Notes under the pieces: generated by a model
The model's database searches: none
The model's input: only the letters and a program-made list of their open reading frames with translations
What the model was told of the DNA's origin: nothing
Program-made: the position numbers and the translations under genes
NCBI RefSeq assembly: GCF_001517625.2
Contig: NZ_LN999828.1
Span: forward strand, 822,303-886,302
Origin: Clostridium sp. AT4
GTDB taxonomy: Bacteria > Bacillota > Clostridia > Lachnospirales > Lachnospiraceae
Direction: 5' to 3'
DNA: 64,000 nt
In this document: positions 26,270 through 34,508 of the stretch, one piece after another
How the letters are laid out: each line of letters opens with the position of its first letter
How positions within the stretch are numbered: the stretch's first letter is position 1

Positions 26270-27508
26270 ATGGGAAAAAAACGCAATATTATCGTAGGAC
26301 AGTCTGGAGGCCCCACGGCTGTGATCAATTCCAGCCTTGCAGGTGTATACAAGACTGCAAAGGAGAGAGGCTTCCATAAGGTTTACGGTATGCTTCACGG
26401 CATTGAAGGTTTTTTGGATGAGATGTATGTGGATTTGTCCACGCAGATTCATTCGGATATGGATATTGAGCTGTTAAAGCGTACTCCGTCTGCCTTTTTA
26501 GGTTCCTGCCGTTTTAAGCTGCCGGAGATCCATGAAAATCCCGAAATCTATGAAAAGATCTTTTCCATTATGAATAAACTGGAGATCGAAGTATTTATCT
26601 ACATCGGCGGAAATGATTCTATGGATACCATCAAAAAGCTTTCCGATTATGCGATCGTAAAGGGACATGAGCAGAAGTTTTTAGGTGTTCCAAAGACCAT
26701 TGACAATGATCTGGCGCTTACAGACCATACCCCTGGCTTTGGAAGCGCGGCTAAATATATTGCAGCCTCCACAAAAGAAGTGATCCGGGATGCCATGGGC
26801 CTTTCCTACAAGCGGAAAATGATTACTATCATGGAAATCATGGGACGGAATGCAGGCTGGCTGACAGGTGCTACGGCGCTTGCAAAGACAGAGGACTGCT
26901 GCGGTCCCGATCTGATCTACCTTCCGGAGATTCCCTTTGATGTAGACCGGTTTCCGAAAAAATGCAGTGACCTGCTGGAAAAGAAGCCTTCCATTGTAAT
27001 TGCAGTTTCTGAGGGCATCAAGGTACCGGACGGACGGTATGTATGCCAGCTGGCCGGAGGAAGCGATTATGTAGATGCCTTTGGTCACAGACAGCTGGCC
27101 GGAACCGCAGGCTATCTGGCCAGTTTCCTGGCCGCCAAGACAGGCTGCAAGACCAGAGCTGTAGAGCTTTCTACCCTCCAGCGCAGCGCTTCCCATATGG
27201 CCTCACGCGTGGATATCAATGAAGCCTTTATGGTGGGAGGCGCCGCGGTAAAAGCGGCAGACGAAGGGGATTCCGGGCGTATGGTTGTTATCGACCGGGT
27301 ATCGGATGACCCCTATATGAGCGCGGCAGGAATTTATGATGTGCATAAGATTGCAAATAATGAAAAGCTGGTTCCCAGATCCTGGGTAAACCGGGAGGGG
27401 AATTATGTAACCAGAGAATTTATTGACTACGTAGAGCCTCTGATCCAGGGCGATTATCAGCCATTTATGGTAAACGGGCTTCCCCAGCATCTGGTGCTGA
27501 AACGGTAG
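26270..27508 (+). CDS. pfp: 6-phosphofructokinase, diphosphate-type (paralogue 1)
   Basis: Phosphorylates fructose-6-phosphate in glycolysis. The donor-specificity residues point to diphosphate: E. coli ATP enzymes have Gly104 and Gly124 (GGDGS, PGTIDND), while here the motifs are GGNDS (113-117, Asp116 at the Gly104 position) and PKTIDND (Lys at the Gly124 position). MGRNAGWL and the C-terminal basic region match the family. 412 residues. The ATG at 26270 has the ribosome site GGAAAGGGG; an ATG 24 bp upstream is in frame but has no site. The enzyme is reversible, so it could serve both glycolysis and gluconeogenesis. Confidence 0.9.
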   Translation: MGKKRNIIVGQSGGPTAVINSSLAGVYKTAKERGFHKVYGMLHGIEGFLDEMYVDLSTQIHSDMDIELLKRTPSAFLGSCRFKLPEIHENPEIYEKIFSIMNKLEIEVFIYIGGNDSMDTIKKLSDYAIVKGHEQKFLGVPKTIDNDLALTDHTPGFGSAAKYIAASTKEVIRDAMGLSYKRKMITIMEIMGRNAGWLTGATALAKTEDCCGPDLIYLPEIPFDVDRFPKKCSDLLEKKPSIVIAVSEGIKVPDGRYVCQLAGGSDYVDAFGHRQLAGTAGYLASFLAAKTGCKTRAVELSTLQRSASHMASRVDINEAFMVGGAAVKAADEGDSGRMVVIDRVSDDPYMSAAGIYDVHKIANNEKLVPRSWVNREGNYVTREFIDYVEPLIQGDYQPFMVNGLPQHLVLKR

Positions 27509-27514
27509 GTAAAT

Positions 27515-28204
27515 ATGAGACAGTGGAAAAAATGGGCGGTTTTCATCGGAACGGCCGTATGTCTGGTTCTTGGTTCGGTATATCTGTATACTCTGTTCCG
27601 ACCCGGTTTATGGATGCAGGAAACGTTTCTGTACCGTCAAAAGGACGGGAGCTTTACAGGAGCGGATGGAGAGACGGATTATAAAATGCAGATCCGCCGC
27701 CAGGACAGGGCTGCATGGATTGAGTTTTCTGTTAATGAAACAAAGAAGCTTTATGAAGTCAGATGGGATCCTGATAACTCCAGAGGGAAGATTTTTGAAG
27801 ACGGGGCTCTGGTTTTCGAGGGGGAAGCCCATCTGGTGGGAGATACCTGGCTTTTAACGGGGGATGGAGAAGAAGTATACTTTGATATGCAGATAAAAAA
27901 CGGTATATCTACGGAGCATTCCGATGAGGAGCTTTTTCCTGATTACAGCTGTATCTACCGCTGGGCGGTGAATGAGAACTGTCAGAAACGGGGAAGGGTG
28001 GAAGTATTGCCTGTGATCGCTTTTTTGGGTGTACTGCTGGCTCTGGATACTGCATTCCCGGATCTGCTTTTTAAATTTCAGTACGGCCTTGCAGTAGAAG
28101 GCGGAGAACCCAGCGAGTTTTATCGCATGGGGCAGTTTATAGGAAGAATCGCTATGGTTTTGGGAATCATTGTGGGGGTAGCGGCCAGTTTTCATGCACC
28201 CTGA
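27515..28204 (+). CDS. Hypothetical membrane protein, beta-rich extracytoplasmic domain
   Basis: 229 residues. An N-terminal membrane segment (about 9-28) is followed by an apparently extracytoplasmic, beta-rich domain (about 35-135, FSVNETKKLYEVRWD, EDGALVFEGEAHLVGDTW). Two hydrophobic stretches then follow (about 165-182 and 210-226). The C-terminal part (FPDLLFKFQYGLAVEGGEPS, YRMGQFIGRIAMVLGIIVG) resembles the small DUF6199 membrane domain. I do not recognise the whole protein. It begins 6 bp after phosphofructokinase 1, and a similar-looking membrane gene follows, suggesting one operon. Confidence 0.65.
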   Translation: MRQWKKWAVFIGTAVCLVLGSVYLYTLFRPGLWMQETFLYRQKDGSFTGADGETDYKMQIRRQDRAAWIEFSVNETKKLYEVRWDPDNSRGKIFEDGALVFEGEAHLVGDTWLLTGDGEEVYFDMQIKNGISTEHSDEELFPDYSCIYRWAVNENCQKRGRVEVLPVIAFLGVLLALDTAFPDLLFKFQYGLAVEGGEPSEFYRMGQFIGRIAMVLGIIVGVAASFHAP

Positions 28205-28235
28205 TCCCGGTAAAAGGAACAAAGGAGGGACTGGT

Positions 28236-28898
28236 ATGAACGAATGGAACAAAGAAATTCAAAATGAAAATGAGCTTCAGGTTGTGATTTCTGTTTCCAA
28301 AGCAGAGGAGCTGGGAAAATGGCTGGGAATACTGTTCTGGATGGTAATTCCCAGTATAGCAGGCGCTGTACTGAGCAATCAGGCGGTGGCAGCCTGGCTG
28401 CCTTTTTTGTATCTGCCGGGGCGGATCATCAGTATGGTTACGCTGTGCGCGTATGGCTATATACTTTTAAAGCTGTCTTCTGAAAGCAGCCGCTACCGTA
28501 TGGCAGCGATTTGCTGTCTGGCATCCGTTGCAGTGGATGCAGGAAGCTCTCTGGTTCCGGAGGGCGCTGCTATGGCTTCGCTGATCGGACTGCTTTCCTT
28601 CCCTGTGATGATCCTGGCATTTTACGGGGAATATTCCGAGTATATGGGCCATTCCGAAGTAATCTGTGCGCTGGATGAAGAGATGGCTGTAAAATGGAAA
28701 CGGCTCTGGAAGTGGTTTGTGTATTCATTTGGATTAATGATAAGCTCCGTTCTTCTGGTGATGTTAAACGGGATGCTGGGAATTACGGCGCTTTTGGTAG
28801 GTACCATCGGAACACTGATCGTAAGCGTTATGAAGCTGACCTGCCTGTACCGCACTGCAAAAATATTCCGGGAATATGCAACGGAGAGCAGCAGATAA
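28236..28898 (+). CDS. Hypothetical polytopic membrane protein
   Basis: 220 residues with about six hydrophobic segments (roughly 26-44, 52-66, 70-83, 92-108, 114-130, 160-195). A cytoplasmic N-terminus and an acidic loop (SEVICALDEEMAVKWKRLWK) lie between segments. No known motif was found. AAGGAGGGACTGGT is an excellent ribosome site for the ATG at 28236; an in-frame ATG 42 bp upstream lies inside the preceding gene. The 31-bp gap suggests cotranscription with the preceding gene. Confidence 0.6.
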   Translation: MNEWNKEIQNENELQVVISVSKAEELGKWLGILFWMVIPSIAGAVLSNQAVAAWLPFLYLPGRIISMVTLCAYGYILLKLSSESSRYRMAAICCLASVAVDAGSSLVPEGAAMASLIGLLSFPVMILAFYGEYSEYMGHSEVICALDEEMAVKWKRLWKWFVYSFGLMISSVLLVMLNGMLGITALLVGTIGTLIVSVMKLTCLYRTAKIFREYATESSR

Positions 28899-29110
28899 CG
28901 GGGGAGCAAAAAAGACGAAAACGTTTGCAAAACTCTCACGAAAATTTCTGTTATCTCTGATTGTATTTAAATGAGAACAAAATGTATTTTCTAAAAACAG
29001 GAAATGTAATTTGCAATTATGACGGACAAAATGAGAGCTGTGAGATAAAAATATATAAAATACACAAAAAACATCAGAAATTCATGAATGTCTCGGAGGC
29101 AGAATAAAAT

Positions 29111-29139
29111 TTGACATGAAAGTGTAATAGTGATATAAC
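29111..29139 (+). promoter_or_regulatory. Promoter of the HPr-like gene
   Basis: TTGACA (29111-29116), 17-nt spacer, TATAAC (29134-29139). The rest of the 292-bp gap to the preceding gene is AT-rich and contains nothing else I recognise. Confidence 0.8.
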
Positions 29140-29190
29140 TATACAACGAAATAGAATAACACACTTTGATACAAAAAGGAGTCTTTGAAA

Positions 29191-29436
29191 ATGAAAGAAA
29201 AGAAAATTCTGCTGACATCCATTGAGGAGGCAAAGCGCTTTGTAACGGAGGCTTCCAGGTGTGACTTTGATGTTGATGTATTTTATAATCGTTTTACAAT
29301 TGATGCAAAGTCCATCCTTGGTGTATTAAGCCTGGATCTTGCAAGAGTTCTGACCGTACAGATGAATGGTGAAAATGAAGAATTTGAAGCATATCTGGAA
29401 ACCATTTCTCCGGATTCCTGCACAACAGCTGCATAA
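29191..29436 (+). CDS. HPr-like protein lacking the phosphorylatable histidine
   Basis: 81 residues with the HPr fold pattern. The stretch KSILGVLSLDL (Ser41) aligns with the HPr Ser46 regulatory site (KSIMGVMSL). The PTS active-site histidine (normally in GIHARPAT) is absent and the whole protein contains no histidine. Thus it cannot carry the PEP-derived phosphate, but could be phosphorylated on Ser like the Bacillus protein Crh, which acts as a CcpA partner. That role is inference. AAAAAGGAG is a good ribosome site for the ATG; a TTG two codons upstream is in frame but unlikely. Confidence 0.72.
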   Translation: MKEKKILLTSIEEAKRFVTEASRCDFDVDVFYNRFTIDAKSILGVLSLDLARVLTVQMNGENEEFEAYLETISPDSCTTAA

Positions 29437-29471
29437 ATTTTATTTTTCTTTTAACGGAACCTGTGACAGGG

Positions 29472-29510
29472 GACGGACTGCGAACATAAGTTTGCAATCC
29501 GTCTTTTTTT
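29472..29510 (+). terminator. Terminator after the HPr-like gene
   Basis: GACGGACTGCGAAC (29472-29485) pairs with GTTTGCAATCCGTC (29490-29503) over 14 bp with two G-U, followed by seven T. Confidence 0.92.
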
Positions 29511-29576
29511 GTGATATGCTGAAAGCAATCAGAGGAAAAGGGAGCATCTGCTCCAGAGGCCGACAGGAGGGAGAAA

Positions 29577-32024
29577 ATGGCACAGAGGGAAGCTCTGTCT
29601 CAGGTACGGATTTCCGTGAGGAATCTGGTGGAATTTGTGATGCGGTCAGGCGATCTGGATGACCGCAGGATGGCAGGAGCAAAAAAGGAGGCTATGCAGG
29701 CCGGAAGCCGTCTGCACCGGAAGATCCAGCGCAGGATGGGCTCGGATTATCAGGCAGAGGTAAGCTTAAAGCATACAGTAAAAGAGGATTCGTTTGAGCT
29801 TCTCATTGAGGGACGGGCCGATGGGATCATCACAGAGCCCGGCGGAGTGACCATTGATGAGATCAAATGTATTTATATGGATCCGGGAAGGCTGGAGGAG
29901 CCGGATCCGGTCCATATGGCTCAGGCGCTTTGCTATGGAACTATATATGCCGTTCACCATGATCTGGAAGAAATTGGGATTCAGCTTACCTACTGCAATA
30001 TTGAGACGGAGGAGATCCGCCGGTTTAAGGAGGTTAAAACCAGAGAGGAACTGGAGGACTGGTTTAAAGGACTGATCCATGAGTATGTAAAATGGGCCAG
30101 GTATCTGTACCATCACAGGATGCGCAGACAGGAGTGCTTAAAGACTCTGCAATTTCCCTATGCGTATCGGGAAGGCCAGAAGGAACTGGCTGCCTGTGTG
30201 TACCGCTCTGTGGCAGAGGGGAGAAACCTCTATATCCAGGCGCCTACCGGAGTGGGAAAGACGCTTTCTACCGTATTTCCCAGCTTAAAGGCCATGGGAG
30301 AAGGCTATGGGGAAAAGCTGTTTTATCTCACTGCCAGAACCATTACGCGCAGCGTGGCAGAGGAGGCCTTTGATATCCTGAGAGGAGAGAAAGAGCTGTA
30401 TTTTAACACAGTAACTATTACGGCAAAGGAAAAGCTCTGCGTGCTGGAAAAGCCAAGCTGCAATCCCTATGACTGTCCCAGGGCAAAAGGCCATTTTGAC
30501 CGGGTCAATGACGCGGTTTATGAGATCATTCATGAGGAAGAGGGGATTACCAGAGAAAAGGTATTACGGTATGCGGAGCGGTTTCAGGTATGTCCCTTTG
30601 AGTTCTGTCTGGATATCAGCAGCTGGACAGACGGGATTATCTGCGATTACAATTATGTGTTTGATCCCAATGTGCGGCTGAAACGTTATTTTGCTGAGGG
30701 GGAGCAGACGGGCTCTTACCTGTTTTTGGTGGATGAGGCCCACAATCTGGTGCCGAGAGCCAGGGAAATGTACAGCGCAGCCGTTGTGAAGGAGGATCTT
30801 CTTTTAGCAAAAAGAATCCTGAAGGGACTTCCCGGAGCGGCAAAGACAGTCTCACTTCTGGACGCCTGCAATAAGCGCATGCTGGAGCTGAAGAGAGCTT
30901 ACGGGACAGGAAAAGAGGAAGAAGGGATCAGCCACAGGAGAGTTTTAGGCGTAGATTATGAGCTTTTGGGTGATGTGAAGCTGCTTGCCCTGGAGCTGAT
31001 GGCCATGTTTGGAGAGCTGGAAGCTTTTATGAATGAAAACGGAGAATTTACGGACCGGGATCTGGTGCTGGAGCTCTATTTTAAGGTTCGTGATTTTTTG
31101 AATATCCATGACCGTTTAGATGACCGCTACAGGATCTACGCAAGGCTTTTGGAGGATGGAAGCTTTATGGTAAAGCTCATGTGCATGGATCCGTCAGAAT
31201 GTCTGCGCCGGTGTCTGGATCAGAGTGAAAGTACGGTGTTTTTTTCGGCTACCCTGCTGCCGGTTCAATATTATAAGGAGCTTTTAAGCGGTGATCCGCA
31301 GGAATATGCGATCTATGCCAAATCGCCGTTTTCACCTGAAAACCGTCTGGTGCTTGCGGCGTCGGATGTGAGCAGCCGTTACAGCAGGCGGGGACGGAGC
31401 CAGTACGAGCGGATTGCAGACTATCTGGAAGTCATTATCCGGGAACGGAAGGGCAATTATATGGTATTTTTTCCGTCCTATCAGTTTCAGGAGCAGGTGG
31501 AGGCTATCCTTTTGGAGCGGGAAAGGACAGGCTCTCTGGGCTTTGACCGCATTTGCCAGTCAAACCGGATGACAGAGGAGGAGAGAGAGGCGTTCTTAGA
31601 GCAGTTTGAAGCGAAACGCAGCCGGTCTTTTGCCGCGCTCTGCGTAATGGGAGGTATCTTTTCTGAGGGAATTGATTTAAAGGAGGAGCGCCTGATCGGG
31701 GCGGTTATCGTGGGAACGGGACTTCCTCAGGTAAACACGGAGCAGGAGATTTTAAAAGAATATTTTGACGAGAGAGAGGGAAATGGGTTTGATTATGCAT
31801 ACCAGTATCCGGGCATGAATAAGGTCATGCAGGCGGCCGGGCGGGTGATCCGCACGGTGAATGACAAAGGAGTGATCGCTCTTTTGGACGACCGTTTTCT
31901 GCGCCCGGAGTATGTAGCCCTTTTTCCGAGGGAATGGGGGACCTATACCGTAGTAAACCGCGGAAATGTATCCCAGGCCCTGAGAGAATTTTGGGAAAAA
32001 TTTCCGCGGCAGGAGGAAATGTAA
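29577..32024 (+). CDS. Nuclease-helicase fusion, XPD/DinG-type with N-terminal Cas4-like domain
   Basis: 815 residues. The N-terminal 180 form a PD-(D/E)XK nuclease domain of RecB/Cas4 type (IEGRADGII, then TIDEIK, giving the Asp and Glu-x-Lys). The rest is a superfamily 2 helicase of the XPD/DinG group: Walker A APTGVGKT (Lys228), DEAH (386-389) and an iron-sulfur cluster domain with Cys288, Cys295, Cys300 and Cys339. It ends with the helicase C domain (GRVIRTVNDKG). It probably unwinds and trims DNA in repair. This fusion is a known clostridial type, and no CRISPR array or cas gene is near. ACAGGAGGGAGAAA is the ribosome site. Confidence 0.87.
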   Translation: MAQREALSQVRISVRNLVEFVMRSGDLDDRRMAGAKKEAMQAGSRLHRKIQRRMGSDYQAEVSLKHTVKEDSFELLIEGRADGIITEPGGVTIDEIKCIYMDPGRLEEPDPVHMAQALCYGTIYAVHHDLEEIGIQLTYCNIETEEIRRFKEVKTREELEDWFKGLIHEYVKWARYLYHHRMRRQECLKTLQFPYAYREGQKELAACVYRSVAEGRNLYIQAPTGVGKTLSTVFPSLKAMGEGYGEKLFYLTARTITRSVAEEAFDILRGEKELYFNTVTITAKEKLCVLEKPSCNPYDCPRAKGHFDRVNDAVYEIIHEEEGITREKVLRYAERFQVCPFEFCLDISSWTDGIICDYNYVFDPNVRLKRYFAEGEQTGSYLFLVDEAHNLVPRAREMYSAAVVKEDLLLAKRILKGLPGAAKTVSLLDACNKRMLELKRAYGTGKEEEGISHRRVLGVDYELLGDVKLLALELMAMFGELEAFMNENGEFTDRDLVLELYFKVRDFLNIHDRLDDRYRIYARLLEDGSFMVKLMCMDPSECLRRCLDQSESTVFFSATLLPVQYYKELLSGDPQEYAIYAKSPFSPENRLVLAASDVSSRYSRRGRSQYERIADYLEVIIRERKGNYMVFFPSYQFQEQVEAILLERERTGSLGFDRICQSNRMTEEEREAFLEQFEAKRSRSFAALCVMGGIFSEGIDLKEERLIGAVIVGTGLPQVNTEQEILKEYFDEREGNGFDYAYQYPGMNKVMQAAGRVIRTVNDKGVIALLDDRFLRPEYVALFPREWGTYTVVNRGNVSQALREFWEKFPRQEEM

Positions 32025-32034
32025 GCTTCTTTTG

Positions 32035-32910
32035 CTACAGCATTTCCATAAAGTGTTTGGCAGCCTGGGATACAGGCAGGTTTTCGTTGTAGGCTACTAC
32101 CATCTGTCTGGCAGGAAGTGTTTCGGACAGCTTAAGGATAAATAAATCCTTATCCTGCTCCGGGATGCAGAAGTCCGGCACAAAGGCGATCCCCAGGCCG
32201 ATCCGAGCCAGATCAATGAGAAGGTCATTGCTGGAAAGCTCGATTTCAGGCACCAGATCCAGACGGTTTTTCTGAAAGATCTGATGGAGAAATTCGCTGG
32301 TTGTGCTTTTTCTGTCTAACATCATAATAGGGTAGTCAAGGAGCTGGTTTAGGGACACTGATTTTCCCTCCAGGTCAAAGGCCTGGCGGTTAGCTACGAA
32401 TACATCGTGAAATTCATTGATCACCCGTGTGTGCAGGCTGCCTGACAGGGCAGAATTGGGATAATTTGCCACAATAAAATCGCACTGTCCGTTTTCCAGC
32501 ACCTTGGCACATTCAATGGAAGTGTGGTTCGTAACCTTGATGTGAATATTGGGAAACTCCTTGTGAAAACGGTTCAGATACGTTACCAGATAGTAGCGGC
32601 AGATCGTGTCGCTGGCCCCAATGCGCAGCTGACCTCCATTCAGGGTATGGGCCTCCAAAAGCTGGTTTTCCCCTTTTCGGATCAGGTTCATGGCCGGTTC
32701 GATATGTTTTAAAAGAATTTCGCCTTCAGGTGTGAGCTGTACCCGCTTGGTGCTTCGGATGAAAAGGGGCTGGTTCAGCTTTTTTTCCAGGACTTTAATG
32801 GACTGGCTGACAGCAGACTGCGAGATAAAGAGCTGCTTGGAAGCCTCTGAAAAGCTGAGTGTGGCGGCAACGTGGTAAAACACCTTATATAATTCATAAT
32901 TTATATCCAT
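32035..32910 (-). CDS. LysR-family transcriptional regulator
   Basis: 291 residues. N-terminal helix-turn-helix (about 3-60, FSEASKQLFISQSAVSQSIKV) and a periplasmic-binding-like effector domain (about 90-290). The sequence (GGQLRIGASDTICRYYLVTY) resembles the CysL/CbbR group. The effector is unknown. LysR proteins often control a divergent neighbour, which here is the sigma-like gene. AAGGAGGACTTAATA is an excellent ribosome site. It faces the helicase gene, 10 bp between stops. Confidence 0.9.
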   Translation of the reverse strand: MDINYELYKVFYHVAATLSFSEASKQLFISQSAVSQSIKVLEKKLNQPLFIRSTKRVQLTPEGEILLKHIEPAMNLIRKGENQLLEAHTLNGGQLRIGASDTICRYYLVTYLNRFHKEFPNIHIKVTNHTSIECAKVLENGQCDFIVANYPNSALSGSLHTRVINEFHDVFVANRQAFDLEGKSVSLNQLLDYPIMMLDRKSTTSEFLHQIFQKNRLDLVPEIELSSNDLLIDLARIGLGIAFVPDFCIPEQDKDLFILKLSETLPARQMVVAYNENLPVSQAAKHFMEML

Positions 32911-32970
32911 TATTAAGTCCTCCTTATAACTGTATCTATATTAACAGCTTTGTGAGGCTTTGTAAAGTGG

Positions 32971-32999
32971 TTGACTTGGCGGCGGGGATGGATTATTCT
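32971..32999 (+). promoter_or_regulatory. Promoter of the sigma-like gene
   Basis: TTGACT (32971-32976), 17-nt spacer, TATTCT (32994-32999), in the divergent region between the LysR gene and the sigma-like gene. Confidence 0.6.
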
Positions 33000-33040
33000 T
33001 ATAGAGATGTTATTTTAATGAAAAAGGAATGTAGATATTC

Positions 33041-33691
33041 ATGGCAGAAAATTTTTATGAAATGTATCTGGAGGAGATGGAGTTAATCCGACCTCTGGAT
33101 CAGGAAGAGGAAAAGAGAGTCCTGGCGGCAGCTGCCAGGGCAGATAAAGAGGCAGGAAACCGTCTGGTAGAAGGGAATCTGGCTAGGGCGCTGGCTGTTG
33201 CAAAGGAATATGAGGGAAAAGAGCTTCCAATTTCCGATCTTGTCCAGGAGGCCAATATGGCTCTTATGATGGCTGTCACAGAGTATGACGGAAGCCAGGA
33301 GTGGCCGGACTTTGCAGAAACGAAGATCCGTCAGGCGGTTGAGGCGGCCTTGCTGGAACAAAGGAGCGAGGCGGAGATTGAGGAAACGATGGCAGCCAGA
33401 GTGAATGTGCTTCAGACCGTATCCCAGGTCATGGCAAAGGAGCTGGGCAGGGAGGCTACCGTAGAGGAACTGGCGGAAAAGATGAAGATGACGCCGGATG
33501 AGATCAAGGATATCATGAAGCTGGCGCTGGACGCCCTGACGGTAAACGGGGAAGGTACGGCGGCTTCTGACGGGGAGGCAGAGGAAGATACAGAACCGGC
33601 TCCTGCTCTCCGCAGAGACGGATATGGAAGAAGCGGCCGTCCATCCCTGGGCTATGATCCTATGAGAGACGGCTGGGATTTAAACAGTTAG
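33041..33691 (+). CDS. Sigma-70-like protein without region 4
   Basis: 216 residues. It starts like a primary sigma factor (region 1.2/2: YLEEMELIRPLDQEEE, then NLARALAVAKEY, DLVQEANMALMMAV). A region-3-like helix pair follows (about 121-170, TVSQVMAKELGREATVEELAEKM). It then ends in a low-complexity tail (EEDTEPAPALRRDGYGRSGRP). Region 4, which binds the -35 box, is missing, and the DNA-melting aromatic residues of region 2.3-2.4 are not evident. It may bind RNA polymerase without acting as an ordinary sigma factor. Similar truncated proteins are common in Lachnospiraceae. Confidence 0.75.
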   Translation: MAENFYEMYLEEMELIRPLDQEEEKRVLAAAARADKEAGNRLVEGNLARALAVAKEYEGKELPISDLVQEANMALMMAVTEYDGSQEWPDFAETKIRQAVEAALLEQRSEAEIEETMAARVNVLQTVSQVMAKELGREATVEELAEKMKMTPDEIKDIMKLALDALTVNGEGTAASDGEAEEDTEPAPALRRDGYGRSGRPSLGYDPMRDGWDLNS

Positions 33692-33700
33692 GAGAAGGGC

Positions 33701-34306
33701 ATGAAATTATACTTAATACGCCATGGACAGACAGACTGGAATATTGAGCGCAGGATTCAGGGACAGCAGGACATCCCCTTAAATGAAACCGGACGTGCCC
33801 AGGCCGCCTGCCTCACAAAGGCCATGAAGGATAAAAAGCTGACCGCCATTTATACAAGCCCTCAGATCAGGGCCTATGCCACGGCTCAGGCAGCAGCAGG
33901 AGAGAATCCTGTTCCTATCATCCCTTTGCCGGAGCTGATGGAGATTAACTACGGAGACTGGGAAGGGAAGACAGCACAGGAGCTGCTTGAACGAGACGGG
34001 GATCGCTATAAAGCCTGGTGGGATCGCCCGGCAGAGGTGGCTCCCCCCGGAGGGGAAACCGTGATACAGGTAGATGACCGCTGCCTGAAAGCCTGGGAGT
34101 TCATTAAAAGCCAGATAACCGGCGATACGGCCATTGTATCCCATGGAGGGCTGCTGGCCCATTTTATGGAGCAGCTTTTAAAGGGGAGCGGCGAAGAAGG
34201 CGGGGAGCGGGTTGTGCATAATGCAAGCATTACTACCTTTGAGTATGCCCCGGAGACGGGAAGAATAGTTTTGGTCGATTTTGACCGGTGCGATCATTTG
34301 GATTAA
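33701..34306 (+). CDS. Histidine phosphatase family protein (phosphoglycerate mutase-like)
   Basis: 201 residues. The N-terminal LIRHGQTDWN contains the catalytic RHG; MEINYGDWEGKT and VSHGGLLAHF provide the acid and second histidine. Such proteins are metabolite phosphatases or cobalamin-pathway CobC enzymes; substrate cannot be decided here. It lies 9 bp after the sigma-like gene and is probably cotranscribed with it. TTAGGAGAAGGGC is the ribosome site. Confidence 0.87.
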   Translation: MKLYLIRHGQTDWNIERRIQGQQDIPLNETGRAQAACLTKAMKDKKLTAIYTSPQIRAYATAQAAAGENPVPIIPLPELMEINYGDWEGKTAQELLERDGDRYKAWWDRPAEVAPPGGETVIQVDDRCLKAWEFIKSQITGDTAIVSHGGLLAHFMEQLLKGSGEEGGERVVHNASITTFEYAPETGRIVLVDFDRCDHLD

Positions 34307-34329
34307 AACATTTTATATTGTTTCAGTAG

Positions 34330-34365
34330 AAAAGCTCTGTGCTGTGTCTGCAGCATGGAGCTTTT
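34330..34365 (+). terminator. Terminator-like hairpin after the phosphatase gene
   Basis: AAAAGCTCTGTGCTG (34330-34344) pairs with CAGCATGGAGCTTTT (34351-34365) with two imperfect positions. The T-run is only the tail of the stem, so termination strength is uncertain; A/T symmetry would allow both directions. Confidence 0.6.
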
Positions 34366-34508
34366 GACATGGTGCAGCTGAGGCGGAAACTATGTAGCGC
34401 GAAAGGGATTTCCGGGTGGGACAGATTGTAAGGAAAACGTAAAACAGGCTCCGGAAAAAGGGAGTATAATAAAAATAAAAAAGGTATTGTCAGGAGGGAG
34501 TGTGTTTT

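Noticed and set aside
29577-30120. CRISPR-Cas locus because of the Cas4-like domain
   Set aside because: The domain is fused to a helicase, there is no repeat-spacer array and no other cas gene in the window.
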